A stretch of 52,855 bases of DNA from Actinomyces johnsonii (GTDB taxonomy: Bacteria > Actinomycetota > Actinomycetes > Actinomycetales > Actinomycetaceae). The notes under the pieces were generated by a model, which saw only the letters and a list, made by a program, of their open reading frames with translations, ran no database searches and was not told the origin of the DNA. This document shows, one piece after another, positions 33,758 through 42,353 of the stretch. The translations under genes were made by a program, and so were the position numbers. The DNA lies in NCBI RefSeq assembly GCF_006546835.1, contig NZ_VICB01000024.1, positions 1 to 52,855 of the forward strand, given 5' to 3'. Within the stretch, counting starts at the first letter, position 1. Each line of letters starts with the position of its first letter.

Positions 33758-34261
33758 TCAGCTCGGCGGGCGGTTCTCTCGATCCTGTCGGCGACGGCGG
33801 ACATCGGCGGCGCGGATGCGGTCCCGTTTCGACGCCGTGGATTGCGGGCGCGTCTTCGGCGGCGCCTTGGCCGACCGGCCTCGGCCCGCTTTCCCGGCTC
33901 GCTCGTCCTTGCCGCTCATAGAGCTCCCGTTCGCCGTCGTATCCTCGATACGGCCGGTACGCGACCACTGTCGGTACTGGTTCAAGGTGACCGTCTGTTC
34001 CTCATCGAGGCGGCGCCACAGGGGCAGATCGAGTTTCTTGCGATCGCGCACGCGAGTGCCGAGGGTCCAGCCCGCCAGCATCACCAGAACGACCACTATC
34101 CCGCCCCAAACGCTGCTGCGACCCGCACCAGCGCCGGTGAGCTTGGAGACCGTCCCCGCGAGCAGACCCGCAACGATGATGGTCACGACGACGATGGAGG
34201 CCATCGACGCCCAGTAGCGCTGGTTGGCGGTTCCGAGCGGCTTGCGGGGGGCGGCGGTCAT
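33758..34261 (-). CDS. Hypothetical membrane protein with basic C-terminal tail
   Basis: The 167-residue protein starts MTAAPRKPLGTANQRYWASMASIVVVTIIVAGLLAG, with a first membrane segment at about 19-38 and a second at about 51-67 (WGGIVVVLVMLAGWTLG). The last 60 residues are very rich in Arg, Lys and Ser/Thr, probably disordered and perhaps nucleic-acid or membrane-surface binding. I do not recognise a family. It diverges from the ATP-grasp gene. Confidence 0.55.
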   Translation of the reverse strand: MTAAPRKPLGTANQRYWASMASIVVVTIIVAGLLAGTVSKLTGAGAGRSSVWGGIVVVLVMLAGWTLGTRVRDRKKLDLPLWRRLDEEQTVTLNQYRQWSRTGRIEDTTANGSSMSGKDERAGKAGRGRSAKAPPKTRPQSTASKRDRIRAADVRRRRQDRENRPPS

Positions 34262-34400
34262 CCCAACATTGTGGCACCCGCTCGTGTGTGTTCCCCCGAT
34301 CGGCCCGATCAGGGTCTCTGCTTCGTGTGGGCACGGGTGCGGTTGGGCGTCACATGCCGGCGGCTCTCACCGAGCCGTCTTGCACGGTAGCGTGGGCCAC

Positions 34401-35321
34401 ATGAGCGACCCGATCGTGACGCTGGCGACTTGCGCCGACTTCCCAGAGCTTGACGACGACGACCGCGGCCTGCCCGATGCTCTGCGTGCGCGCGGCATCG
34501 AACCGAGGATCGCTGTATGGAATGATCCCGACGTCGACTGGGGCCAGTCCGGCACGGTCGTGCTGCGCAGCGTCCGCGACTACGCCGCCAAGGGCAACTA
34601 CTCCAACTTCCTCCAGTGGGCTCGCTCGGTGCCCAGGCTGACCAACCATCCCGACGTCGTCGCCTGGAACTCGGACAAGCACTACCTCACTCGCCTGGGC
34701 GAGTGGGAGGTACCCATGATTCCGACGACCTGGCTGGAGCCGGAGGCGGGCTACTCCAAGCACCAGGTCCACACGCGCTTCCCCGCTCACGGCGACTTCG
34801 TCGTCAAGCCGGCCATCTCCTCGGGCGGGCGTGGAACGGGGCGCTACACCGCCACCGACGCCTCCTCTCGGTCCGCCGCGATCAACGATGCCATGCACCA
34901 CCTGCGTCGTGGGCGGACCGTTATGGTCCAGCGGTACCTGGAGGAGGTGGACCGCAAGGGCGAGGTTTCCCTGGTCTACTTCAACGGGGTGCTCTCCCAT
35001 GCGGTGGAGAAGGCTCCGATGCTCCACCCGTCCTTCAAGTCGACAGATGAGATCCATGAGGAGATCGTCACCGCGCGGGAGCCCAGCGAGCAGGAGTGGC
35101 TCTGGGGTGAGCGGGTGCGCAAGGCCATCCATGCGCTTATCAAGGAGGTCTCTGGGCGCGACATACAGTTGCTGTTCAACCGCGTCGACGTCGTCGGAGA
35201 CGGTAGGGGCGGCTTCTACCTCATGGAGGTCTCACTGATCGACGCGGGCCTCTATTTGGGGGCTGCCCCGGAGGCGCTGGACAACTTCGCCGATGCCATC
35301 GCCCAGCGCGTCCTGTGGTGA
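34401..35321 (+). CDS. Stand-alone ATP-grasp enzyme of unknown substrate
   Basis: The 306-residue protein has the ATP-grasp fold: an N-terminal Rossmann-like half, PMIPTTWLEP, the ATP-lysine and glycine-rich loop FVVKPAISSGGRGTGRY (about residues 133-149), VMVQRYLEEV, and the metal-binding RVDVVGDGRGGFYLMEVSLIDAGLYL. Glutathione synthetase and the cycloserine enzyme DcsG are the nearest types I can name. It would ligate a carboxylate to an amine or thiol using ATP. It has no biosynthetic neighbours that reveal the substrate. Confidence 0.78.
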   Translation: MSDPIVTLATCADFPELDDDDRGLPDALRARGIEPRIAVWNDPDVDWGQSGTVVLRSVRDYAAKGNYSNFLQWARSVPRLTNHPDVVAWNSDKHYLTRLGEWEVPMIPTTWLEPEAGYSKHQVHTRFPAHGDFVVKPAISSGGRGTGRYTATDASSRSAAINDAMHHLRRGRTVMVQRYLEEVDRKGEVSLVYFNGVLSHAVEKAPMLHPSFKSTDEIHEEIVTAREPSEQEWLWGERVRKAIHALIKEVSGRDIQLLFNRVDVVGDGRGGFYLMEVSLIDAGLYLGAAPEALDNFADAIAQRVLW

Positions 35322-35408
35322 GCCGCCCGGCACCATGCTCGCCAGGTCCGGGTATCCTTCTGGCGGGTCGCCGCCCCGGCGACCGGGCACGGTGAAGGGA
35401 GCCGGATC

Positions 35409-35783
35409 ATGCGCACACTGCTCAACATCATCTGGGTCGTCTTCGGCGGGCTGTGGCTCTTCCTCGGCTACCTCCTCTTCGGCCTGATCGCCTGCCTGCT
35501 CATCGTCACGATCCCCGCGGGCGTCGCCTCCTTCCGCATCGCCTCCTACGTGCTGTGGCCCTTCGGGCGCGAGGTGGTGCCCGCGCCCGGGGCAGGCGCC
35601 ATGAGCGCGATCAGCAACGTCATCTGGTTCCTCGTCGCCGGGCTCTGGCTGGCCATCGGCCACGTCACCACCGCAGCCTTACAGGCCGTCACCATCATCG
35701 GGATACCGCTAGCCGTGGCCAACATCAAGCTCATCCCGGTCACTTGCTTCCCCTTCGGCAAACAGATCGTCGAGTCCAGCTAA
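35409..35783 (+). CDS. YccF-family inner membrane protein
   Basis: The 124-residue protein contains two YccF repeats: NIIWVVFGGLWLFLGYLLFG...WPFGREVV and NVIWFLVAGLWLAIG...FPFGKQIV, about 65 residues apart, each with two membrane stretches. GAAGGGAG lies just before the ATG. The function of the family is unknown. It ends 35 bases from the converging permease gene. Confidence 0.85.
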   Translation: MRTLLNIIWVVFGGLWLFLGYLLFGLIACLLIVTIPAGVASFRIASYVLWPFGREVVPAPGAGAMSAISNVIWFLVAGLWLAIGHVTTAALQAVTIIGIPLAVANIKLIPVTCFPFGKQIVESS

Positions 35784-35818
35784 GGCCTTCCAGAACGGCG
35801 GCGCATCCGGCCCCGCCC

Positions 35819-37261
35819 TCAAAGGCCGATCCGACGGTTGGCCCCCCAGTAACCGACGTAGCAGACCACCAGGAATGCGGCGGTGATTCCCAAGGCCGGC
35901 CGTTGCTCGGAGTCGAAGACGATGAGAAGGCAGGATGCCGCCGACAGCGTGAGCGCCGCGATCGACACCCAAGGGTACCCGGGAGCCCGGTAGGCCAGGT
36001 CGTCAAGGCTGCGGCCCCCGGCGACCCAGCGCCGTCGGAAGGACAGGTGGCAGGCGGCGATGACCACCCACACCAGGACGACGGCGAGCCCCGAGACGGA
36101 CACCAGGACCAGATAGACCGTGGATGCCGCGTAGGTCGAGGTCAGCAGGGCTGCGAGCCCGCCGACCATGGACAGCCCCATCGCCAGTGCCGGCACCCCG
36201 AAGCGGTTGGTACGGGCCAGAACCGCGGGCAGAGTGCCCTCGTTGGCCAGCGACCACAGCATGCGGGTCGAGGCATAGAGACCCGAGTTCGCCGCGGACA
36301 GGATGGCGGCCAGGATGACGACGTTCATGAGGTCCCCGGCGTAGGGCACGCCGATCCTGGATAGGACCGTCACGAAGGGACTCTCCTCAACTCCGGCCTC
36401 CTTCCAGGGGATCAACGCCGCGATGATGACGATCGAGCCGATGAAGAAGATGACCAGGCGGGCGAGCGTCGCACGGATCGCCCGGGGGATGGTGGTGCCC
36501 GGGTCCTCCACCTCTCCCGCCGTGATGCCGATAAGCTCGGTCCCGGAGAAGGCGAAGTTGACCGCCAGGATCGTGGTGAAAACGGTGCCGAAGCTGTTGG
36601 GGAAGAGTCCGTCCCTGTACAGATTCGTCAGTCCCAGCGCTGCGCGATGGCCCTCGTAGGGCAGCAGGCCGATGATCGCGGCCGTGCCCAGAACGATGAA
36701 CAGGATGATCGCAACCACCTTGATCCCCGACAGCAGGGTCTCCGCCTCAGCGAAGACCTTGACAGAGACCATGTTGAGCACCAGGACCAGGGTGATGAAG
36801 GCGGCAGCCCACACCCATACGGGAACGTCCGGGAACCAGCCGTACATGATCATGGCGGCGCCGGTGAACTCGCTTCCCAGGGCCACCGTCCACGTGAGCC
36901 AGTACAGCACGGCGGTCACGAACCCGGTGGCGGGCCCCAGGTACTGACGGGCATAGACGTGAAAGGCTCCGGTGAAGGGCATCGCCACGCTCAATTCCCC
37001 CAGGCACATCATGACCAGGTAAACGATGACGGCGCCGATGGAATAGGCCAGCACAGTTCCCAGCGGACCGGCCTGATTGATCGTGTAACCGGTGGACAGG
37101 AACAGCCCCGTACCGATGACTCCGCCAAAGCTGATCATCATGAGATGACGCTGATTCATGCGGCGCTCCAACGCCGTGATATGGCCTTGTCTGTCGGGGG
37201 CGCCGGCTGGCGAGGCGGCCGACGTGCTGGCCGCCTCACGAGATTCTTCTACGGGAGCCAT
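35819..37261 (-). CDS. mmuP: APC-family amino acid permease, probable S-methylmethionine permease
   Basis: The 480-residue protein has 12 membrane segments and the amino acid permease motif RHLMMISFGGVIGTGLFLSTGY, followed by AYSIGAVIVYLVMMCLGELSVAMPFTGAFHVYA and YWLTWTVALGSEFTGAAMIM, very close to E. coli MmuP. Directly divergent mmuM strengthens that assignment; GABA or other amino acid permeases are the alternative. I start at the ATG at 37261. A longer open frame to 37477 would read across mmuM and is rejected. Confidence 0.82.
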   Translation of the reverse strand: MAPVEESREAASTSAASPAGAPDRQGHITALERRMNQRHLMMISFGGVIGTGLFLSTGYTINQAGPLGTVLAYSIGAVIVYLVMMCLGELSVAMPFTGAFHVYARQYLGPATGFVTAVLYWLTWTVALGSEFTGAAMIMYGWFPDVPVWVWAAAFITLVLVLNMVSVKVFAEAETLLSGIKVVAIILFIVLGTAAIIGLLPYEGHRAALGLTNLYRDGLFPNSFGTVFTTILAVNFAFSGTELIGITAGEVEDPGTTIPRAIRATLARLVIFFIGSIVIIAALIPWKEAGVEESPFVTVLSRIGVPYAGDLMNVVILAAILSAANSGLYASTRMLWSLANEGTLPAVLARTNRFGVPALAMGLSMVGGLAALLTSTYAASTVYLVLVSVSGLAVVLVWVVIAACHLSFRRRWVAGGRSLDDLAYRAPGYPWVSIAALTLSAASCLLIVFDSEQRPALGITAAFLVVCYVGYWGANRRIGL

Positions 37262-37310
37262 GATCGGGACGCTACCGGTACCTCCGGGAACCATCCGATA
37301 CCGTGTCGCA

Positions 37311-38288
37311 ATGCGAACGTCCTCGGCATCCACCACGTCCTTGGGGCGCAGTCCGGTCCGGCTGTCCGATCTTCTGTCTCGCGGCCCAGTCGTCCTGGAT
37401 GGGGCGATGGGCACAGAGCTGGACTCCCGCGGCGTCGACACCCGTGACCCACTGTGGTCTGCCCTTGCCCTCACCACTGCCCCCGAGGCCGTGCGCCAGG
37501 TTCATACCGACTACCTGGAGGCCGGTGCCCGCGTCATCACCACCAACACCTACCAGGCAACGCTTCCGGCCCTGCTGCGGGCGGGGCATGACGCTCACCG
37601 CGCCCGGGAGGTCATCGCGGCCGGGGCCCGTCTCGCCGGGGAAGCCACTCGTCGCTTTGGGGCGGAGCACCCCGAGGCGCAGGTGCTCATCGCCGGGGGA
37701 CTCGGGCCCTACGGCGCCTACCTGGCCGACGGCAGCGAGTACACCGGCGTCTACGATGTCGGAGCCCTTGACGCCCCGGTATTCCGGGACGTGCACCTGC
37801 CCCGTATCGAGGTGCTGGTGGGGGAGGGAGTCGACCTGTTCGCCCTGGAGACGCTTCCGCGTCTGGATGAGGCGCAGGCGCTCCTCGCCATGGTGAAGGG
37901 CCTCGCTCCGCAGGCCGAGTGCTGGATCTCCTTCCAGGTGCGGTCCGACGGCACCCGTCTGGCTGATGGTATGCCGCTGGCCGAGGCGGCGGCCTGGGCG
38001 GCGCAGGAGGGGATGGTTGTCGCTATCGGCATCAACTGCGTGGCCCCCGACGTCGTCGGCCGAGCGCTGCCGGTGCTGCGTGCGGCGACGGACAAACCGC
38101 TGGTGGCCTACCCCAATGCCGGTGAGCTCTACGACCCGGTGACCAAGAGCTGGCGGTCAGCGGGCGAGGAGGGCGGGCTCGTGGAGCTGGCACCCTCCTG
38201 GATCGCCGCCGGAGCCCGGCTCGTCGGCGGCTGCTGCCGTACCTGTCCGGCTCAGATCCGCGAGCTCGCCCACGCGGTCTGTACGTAG
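37311..38288 (+). CDS. mmuM: Homocysteine S-methyltransferase
   Basis: The enzyme makes methionine from homocysteine using S-methylmethionine as methyl donor. The 325-residue barrel has VVLDGAMGTELDSRG, ITTNTYQAT, AIGINCVAPD with the first zinc cysteine and the paired cysteines in LVGGCCRTCPAQIREL. The start at 37311 has no ribosome binding site but follows TACCGT (37299-37304) by six bases, so the mRNA may be leaderless. It is divergent from the permease across 49 bases, so the two share one promoter region. Confidence 0.92.
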   Translation: MRTSSASTTSLGRSPVRLSDLLSRGPVVLDGAMGTELDSRGVDTRDPLWSALALTTAPEAVRQVHTDYLEAGARVITTNTYQATLPALLRAGHDAHRAREVIAAGARLAGEATRRFGAEHPEAQVLIAGGLGPYGAYLADGSEYTGVYDVGALDAPVFRDVHLPRIEVLVGEGVDLFALETLPRLDEAQALLAMVKGLAPQAECWISFQVRSDGTRLADGMPLAEAAAWAAQEGMVVAIGINCVAPDVVGRALPVLRAATDKPLVAYPNAGELYDPVTKSWRSAGEEGGLVELAPSWIAAGARLVGGCCRTCPAQIRELAHAVCT

Positions 38289-38340
38289 CCGCGAGCCCTC
38301 CGGCGTCGCCGGTCCGGTGAATCAGCTCGGCGGCTGTCTT

Positions 38341-38376
38341 GCATGCCGTTACTCTAGTGCTAGAGTAACGGCATGC
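38341..38376. promoter_or_regulatory. Perfect 36-bp palindrome over the PadR start: probable autoregulatory operator
   Basis: GCATGCCGTTACTCTAG (38341-38357), TG, and its exact reverse complement (38360-38376). The right arm contains the ATG of the padR gene (38373) and a TAGAGT -10-like hexamer (38361-38366). Binding by the PadR dimer would block its own leaderless transcription. Confidence 0.8.
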
Positions 38377-38891
38377 TCTCCAACGCCGACATCGTTGTCC
38401 TCTCGCTCCTTGCCGAGCAGCCGCGCCATGGCTACGACCTCGACCGGGTCATCGAGCAGCGCGGTTACCGTCAGTGGACCTCCTTGGCCTTCTCATCCGT
38501 CTACTTCGTCCTCAAACGCCTGGCGGAACGGGGGCTCGTCGAGCCCGACGAGGGGTCCACGGGGCGCCGCACCGTCTTCCGTGTGACCGGCACCGGGCAC
38601 AGTGAGCTGAGCAAGGCTGCCGATGAGCGTGTTCTCGCCCCGGCTCCACCCACCGCCGGTGTGCTCCCGGCGCTCAATGCCTATGCCCGGCTCGATGAAC
38701 CCGAGCTCGTGGCCGCCCTCGCCCAGCGTGCCGAGGCACTCCTCGAGAGGCTCGATGAGCTGCGCGGGCTGCGCTCTCAGGTCGATGAGGAGCACGCTCT
38801 GGCCATCTTCGACTACGAGATCCTGCGTCAGGAAGCGGATCTCACCTGGACCCGCACCCTTCTGAAGAAAGCAGACAGTGATGAGGACTGA
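38373..38891 (+). CDS. PadR-family transcriptional regulator
   Basis: The 172-residue regulator has an N-terminal winged helix (IVVLSLLAEQPRHGYDLDRVIEQRGYRQWTSLAFSSVYFVLKRLAERGLVEPDEG) and a C-terminal helical dimerisation region (LAQRAEALLERLDELRGLRSQVDEEHALAIFDYEILRQEADL), the PadR-s2 layout. No ribosome binding site precedes the ATG, and a -10-like TAGAGT ends seven bases upstream, suggesting a leaderless mRNA. It overlaps the GyrI-like gene by 11 bases. Confidence 0.9.
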   Translation: MLSNADIVVLSLLAEQPRHGYDLDRVIEQRGYRQWTSLAFSSVYFVLKRLAERGLVEPDEGSTGRRTVFRVTGTGHSELSKAADERVLAPAPPTAGVLPALNAYARLDEPELVAALAQRAEALLERLDELRGLRSQVDEEHALAIFDYEILRQEADLTWTRTLLKKADSDED

Positions 38892-39516
38892 CATCAAGAA
38901 AGACCGCAAGGACCTATATCAGCCGGCAGCGGCCGACTTCACGGAGGTGGACGTACCGGCCATGACCTACCTGGCCATCGACGGCCACGGCGACCCCAAC
39001 ACCTCGCCCGCCTACGCCGCCGCGATCCAAGCACTGTACGCGGGCGCCTACGCGATCCGCTCCGCCCTCAAGAAGCGCACCGGTGACGACTTCGTTGTCG
39101 GGCCCCTCGAGGGGTTGTGGACGAGCGCCGACAACTCCGCCTTCGTCGCCCGCGACAAGGGAGAATGGGACTGGACCATGATGATCCCGCTGCCTGACGC
39201 GGTCTTGTCGCAGGACGTCGACGAGGGCCTTTATCAGGCCTCGCGCAAGAAGCCCGAATTGCCGATCGGTGAGCTCCGAGAACTCCGGTTTGCCGAGGGC
39301 AGGTCGCTGCAGATCCTCCACGTGGGCACCTACGACGATGAGGCCCCCACTCTGGCGCGCCTGCACGACGAGGTCATGCCGAGACTCGGGCTCACCTGGA
39401 ACGGCCCGCACCACGAGATCTACCTCAGCGACCCCAGGCGCGTGGCGCCGGAGAAGATGAAGACCGTCCTGCGTCAGCCGGTCAGGTCCGAAACCGCCGC
39501 CGAGGAGGCGGGCTAG
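38881..39516 (+). CDS. GyrI-like small-molecule-binding domain protein
   Basis: The 211-residue protein starts MRTDIKKDRKDLYQPAAADFTEVDVPAMTYLAIDGHGDPN, the characteristic entry of stand-alone GyrI-like (SOUL/BmrR C-domain fold) proteins, followed by VGPLEGLWTS and HHEIYLSDPRRVAPEKMKTVLRQPV. Relatives bind drugs or hydrolyse cyclopropyl compounds. Its start lies inside the padR end, so the two form an operon; the protein may sense or neutralise the PadR ligand. Its stop shares bases with the stop of the converging helicase gene (CTAG). Confidence 0.88.
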   Translation: MRTDIKKDRKDLYQPAAADFTEVDVPAMTYLAIDGHGDPNTSPAYAAAIQALYAGAYAIRSALKKRTGDDFVVGPLEGLWTSADNSAFVARDKGEWDWTMMIPLPDAVLSQDVDEGLYQASRKKPELPIGELRELRFAEGRSLQILHVGTYDDEAPTLARLHDEVMPRLGLTWNGPHHEIYLSDPRRVAPEKMKTVLRQPVRSETAAEEAG

Positions 39517-42203
39517 CCCTGCTGCGGGCCCACGGACAGCAGGTGGACGACCGCGCGCTCGTCCCGGTCGCACTCGGCCAGGTCCACTAGCGCGGTCAGC
39601 CGCCAGTCATGGTCGCCGTCGGGGTCCTCCAGGACCTGCGTGGCCAGCCACACCTGCCTGCCGGAGGTCGCCAGGGCCTCGCGCAGGCGCTCACTGACCC
39701 CGGCGGCGGCCAGAGCCGTCTCATCGGGGGCCTCGTCGAGCGGTGCCAGCGAGATCGCCCGGGCCGAGGTGTCCGTGCCGATCCAGTCGTACTCGTCCCA
39801 GTAGCGCCCCAGCGCCTCGTCCCAGCGGTCCTCGCCCCAGCCGGAGGAGGCGTCCAGGCGCCCCAGGGCCTCGACGTCGTCGCGCGCCATGAGCTCCACG
39901 CGCCGGAACATCTCCCGTCGTACCGCGACCCGGAAGGCGTGACGGTTGCGGGTGAAGGCCACCGTCCCGTCCTCGCCCGCGCCGAAGGCCCGCTCCACCC
40001 CGGTCGAGTCGTCCGAACCGGGACGGTCTCCCTCCAGCAGGCCGGCGACTTCGCCCGCCTTGCCCGTCTGGGCCTGGCCGAGCGCCTCCCACTCATCGAG
40101 CAGGGAGGAGTCGACGGCGCGCACGAGGGCCCCCAGCCAATCGATGAGCTCGACGACCTCGGGCGTGCGGTGCTCCTCGGGCACGACCTGGCGCAGTGCC
40201 CGGTAGGCGTCGGTGAGGTAGCGCAGCACCACGCCCTCGCTGCGCCCCAGCTCGTAGCGGGAGATGAGGTCGGAGAAGGTCATTGCGTTCTCCACCATCT
40301 CGCGCACCACCGACTTGGGCGCCAGCTCGTGCTCGGCGATCCATGGGTTGGCCTGCTTGTACATCTCCAGGGCGGGAGTGAGCAGCTCGGCCAGGGGCTG
40401 GGGCCAAGTCACCTCCTCCAGAGCGGCCATGCGCTCCTCGTAGTCCATCCCCTCGGCCTTCATCGCGGCGATCGCCTCCCCTCGGGCGGCGCGCTGCTGG
40501 GCGTAGAGCAGCGGGCGCGGGTCGTCCAGGGTCGCTTCGACGATGCTGACGACATCGACCGTGTGCTCCGGGGCCTCCACGTTCAGCAGGTCCATGGCCG
40601 CCAGGGCGAAGGGCGCCAGGGGCTGGTTGAGGGCGAAGTCGGCCGGCAGGTCCACGGCCAGGCGCAACCGGGGGCGCCCGTCGGCGGCGGCTTCGGCGCT
40701 GGAGACGTGCGTGACAACGCCCGCCGTGCGCAGGGACAGGTAGATCTCCAAGGCGCGGCGCACGTGCCGGCGCCGCTGGCCCTCGGGCTCGTGCGCGCGC
40801 TCCAGGAGGCCCGCCATCGCCGCCACCGGGTCGCCGGCGCGCTCCATGAGGTTCAGCACCATCGTGGTGGTGACCTGGAACTGGCTGGTCAGTGTCTCCG
40901 GGGCCGCGTCGCGCAGTCGCTCGAAGGTCTTGTCCGTCCAGTTGACGCGCCCCTCGGGGGCCTTCTTGCGCACGATCTTGCGGCGCTTGCGCTCGTCGTC
41001 GCCGGCCTTGGCCAGTGCCTTGGCGTTCTCGATGACGTGCTCAGGGGCCTGGACGATGACGTAGCCGCGGGTGTCGAAACCGGCACGACCCGCCCGCCCG
41101 GCGATCTGGTGGAACTCACGAGCGGTGAGGTGACGCTCCTTGGAGCCGTCGAACTTCACCAGCGAGGTCATGACCACCGAGCGGATCGGTACATTGATCC
41201 CCACCCCGAGCGTGTCCGTGCCGCAGATGACGGACAGCAGGCCCTCGCGGGCCAGGCGCTCCACCAGCCGCCGGTAGCGCGGCAGCATGCCCGCGTGGTG
41301 CACGCCGATACCGGCGCGCAGCAGCCGCGAGAGCGTGGCTCCGAAACCGCCGCCGAAGCGGAAGTCGCCCAGAGCCCGCGCCACATCCGCCTTGCGGGAC
41401 TTGGACACCAGGTCCACGCTCAGCAGGGAGGTGGCGCGCTCGACCGCCTCCTTCTGGGAGAAGTGGACGACGTAGACCGGAGCCTTGTCCTGACCCACCA
41501 GGCGCTGAAGGAGCTCGCCGATCGGCTCGACGACGTACTCCATCTCCAGGGGAACCGGCCTCACGGCGTCGTCGACGACGGCCACCTCGCGACCCGTGCG
41601 CTCGCGCAGGTCCCGCACGAAGAAGGAGACGTCGCCCAGCGTGGCCGACAGCAGCACCATCTGCGCCTGGGGCAGCTCCAGGAGGGGCACCTGCCAGGCC
41701 CAGCCGCGCTGAGGGTCGGCGTAGTAGTGGAACTCGTCCATGACGACGCAGTCCACATCCATGTCCTCGCCCTCGCGCAGGGACTGGTTGGCCAGGATCT
41801 CCGCGGTGCAGCAGATGATCGGGGCGGCGGCGTTGATGGAGGTGTCCCCGGTGACCATGCCCACGTTGTCCGCCCCGAACAGGCGCACCAGCTCAAAGAA
41901 CTTCTCACTGACCAGGGCCTTGAGGGGGGCCGTGTAGTAGGAGCGGCCCCCGCGGGCCAGAGATGCGGTATGGGCGGCCAGCGCGATCATCGACTTGCCT
42001 GAACCGGTCGGGGTGGCGGCAATGACGTGGCGGTCCTGAAGGATCTCTGACAGGGCCTCATCCTGGTGCGGGTAGAGGGGGCGGCCGGTCGTCTCCGCCC
42101 ACTGGGAGAAGGCCAGGTAGACCTCCTCGGGCTCGGGGACGCGCTCGGGATCGTCAGCCGGGATGAGGGCGTCGAGCATCGCGTTCAGTGCGGGGGCCGT
42201 CAT
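39513..42203 (-). CDS. Ski2-like DEAD/DEAH helicase with DUF3516 C-terminus
   Basis: The 896-residue protein has motif I ATPTGSGKSM (63-72), Ia APLKALVSEKF, motif II DEFHYYAD (156-163), III LSATLGD, V GTDTLGVGINVPIRSVVMTSL and VI FHQIAGRAGRAGFDTRGYVIVQ, the Ski2/Mtr4 order. The last roughly 350 residues correspond to the DUF3516 region of actinobacterial helicases. An RNA processing or decay role is likely by analogy with Ski2, unproven. The C-terminus overlaps the end of the GyrI-like gene by four bases. Confidence 0.9.
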   Translation of the reverse strand: MTAPALNAMLDALIPADDPERVPEPEEVYLAFSQWAETTGRPLYPHQDEALSEILQDRHVIAATPTGSGKSMIALAAHTASLARGGRSYYTAPLKALVSEKFFELVRLFGADNVGMVTGDTSINAAAPIICCTAEILANQSLREGEDMDVDCVVMDEFHYYADPQRGWAWQVPLLELPQAQMVLLSATLGDVSFFVRDLRERTGREVAVVDDAVRPVPLEMEYVVEPIGELLQRLVGQDKAPVYVVHFSQKEAVERATSLLSVDLVSKSRKADVARALGDFRFGGGFGATLSRLLRAGIGVHHAGMLPRYRRLVERLAREGLLSVICGTDTLGVGINVPIRSVVMTSLVKFDGSKERHLTAREFHQIAGRAGRAGFDTRGYVIVQAPEHVIENAKALAKAGDDERKRRKIVRKKAPEGRVNWTDKTFERLRDAAPETLTSQFQVTTTMVLNLMERAGDPVAAMAGLLERAHEPEGQRRRHVRRALEIYLSLRTAGVVTHVSSAEAAADGRPRLRLAVDLPADFALNQPLAPFALAAMDLLNVEAPEHTVDVVSIVEATLDDPRPLLYAQQRAARGEAIAAMKAEGMDYEERMAALEEVTWPQPLAELLTPALEMYKQANPWIAEHELAPKSVVREMVENAMTFSDLISRYELGRSEGVVLRYLTDAYRALRQVVPEEHRTPEVVELIDWLGALVRAVDSSLLDEWEALGQAQTGKAGEVAGLLEGDRPGSDDSTGVERAFGAGEDGTVAFTRNRHAFRVAVRREMFRRVELMARDDVEALGRLDASSGWGEDRWDEALGRYWDEYDWIGTDTSARAISLAPLDEAPDETALAAAGVSERLREALATSGRQVWLATQVLEDPDGDHDWRLTALVDLAECDRDERAVVHLLSVGPQQG

Positions 42204-42353
42204 GGCGACATGGTCTCACGGAGGCGCTGCGGCGGCGGGTCGAGAACCAGGAGGCAGGCCTACAGTGTGAGTGCCCGTACCTGCCGACCGTCGCCGCGCT
42301 GGCGTTCACGGACACGTCGACACATGACATCCGGCTGCTCCCAGGAGGAGACC

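Noticed and set aside
37262..37477. 72-residue N-terminal extension of the MmuP-like permease
   Set aside because: It overlaps the start of mmuM on the other strand and is low in complexity; related permeases start close to the ATG at 37261.
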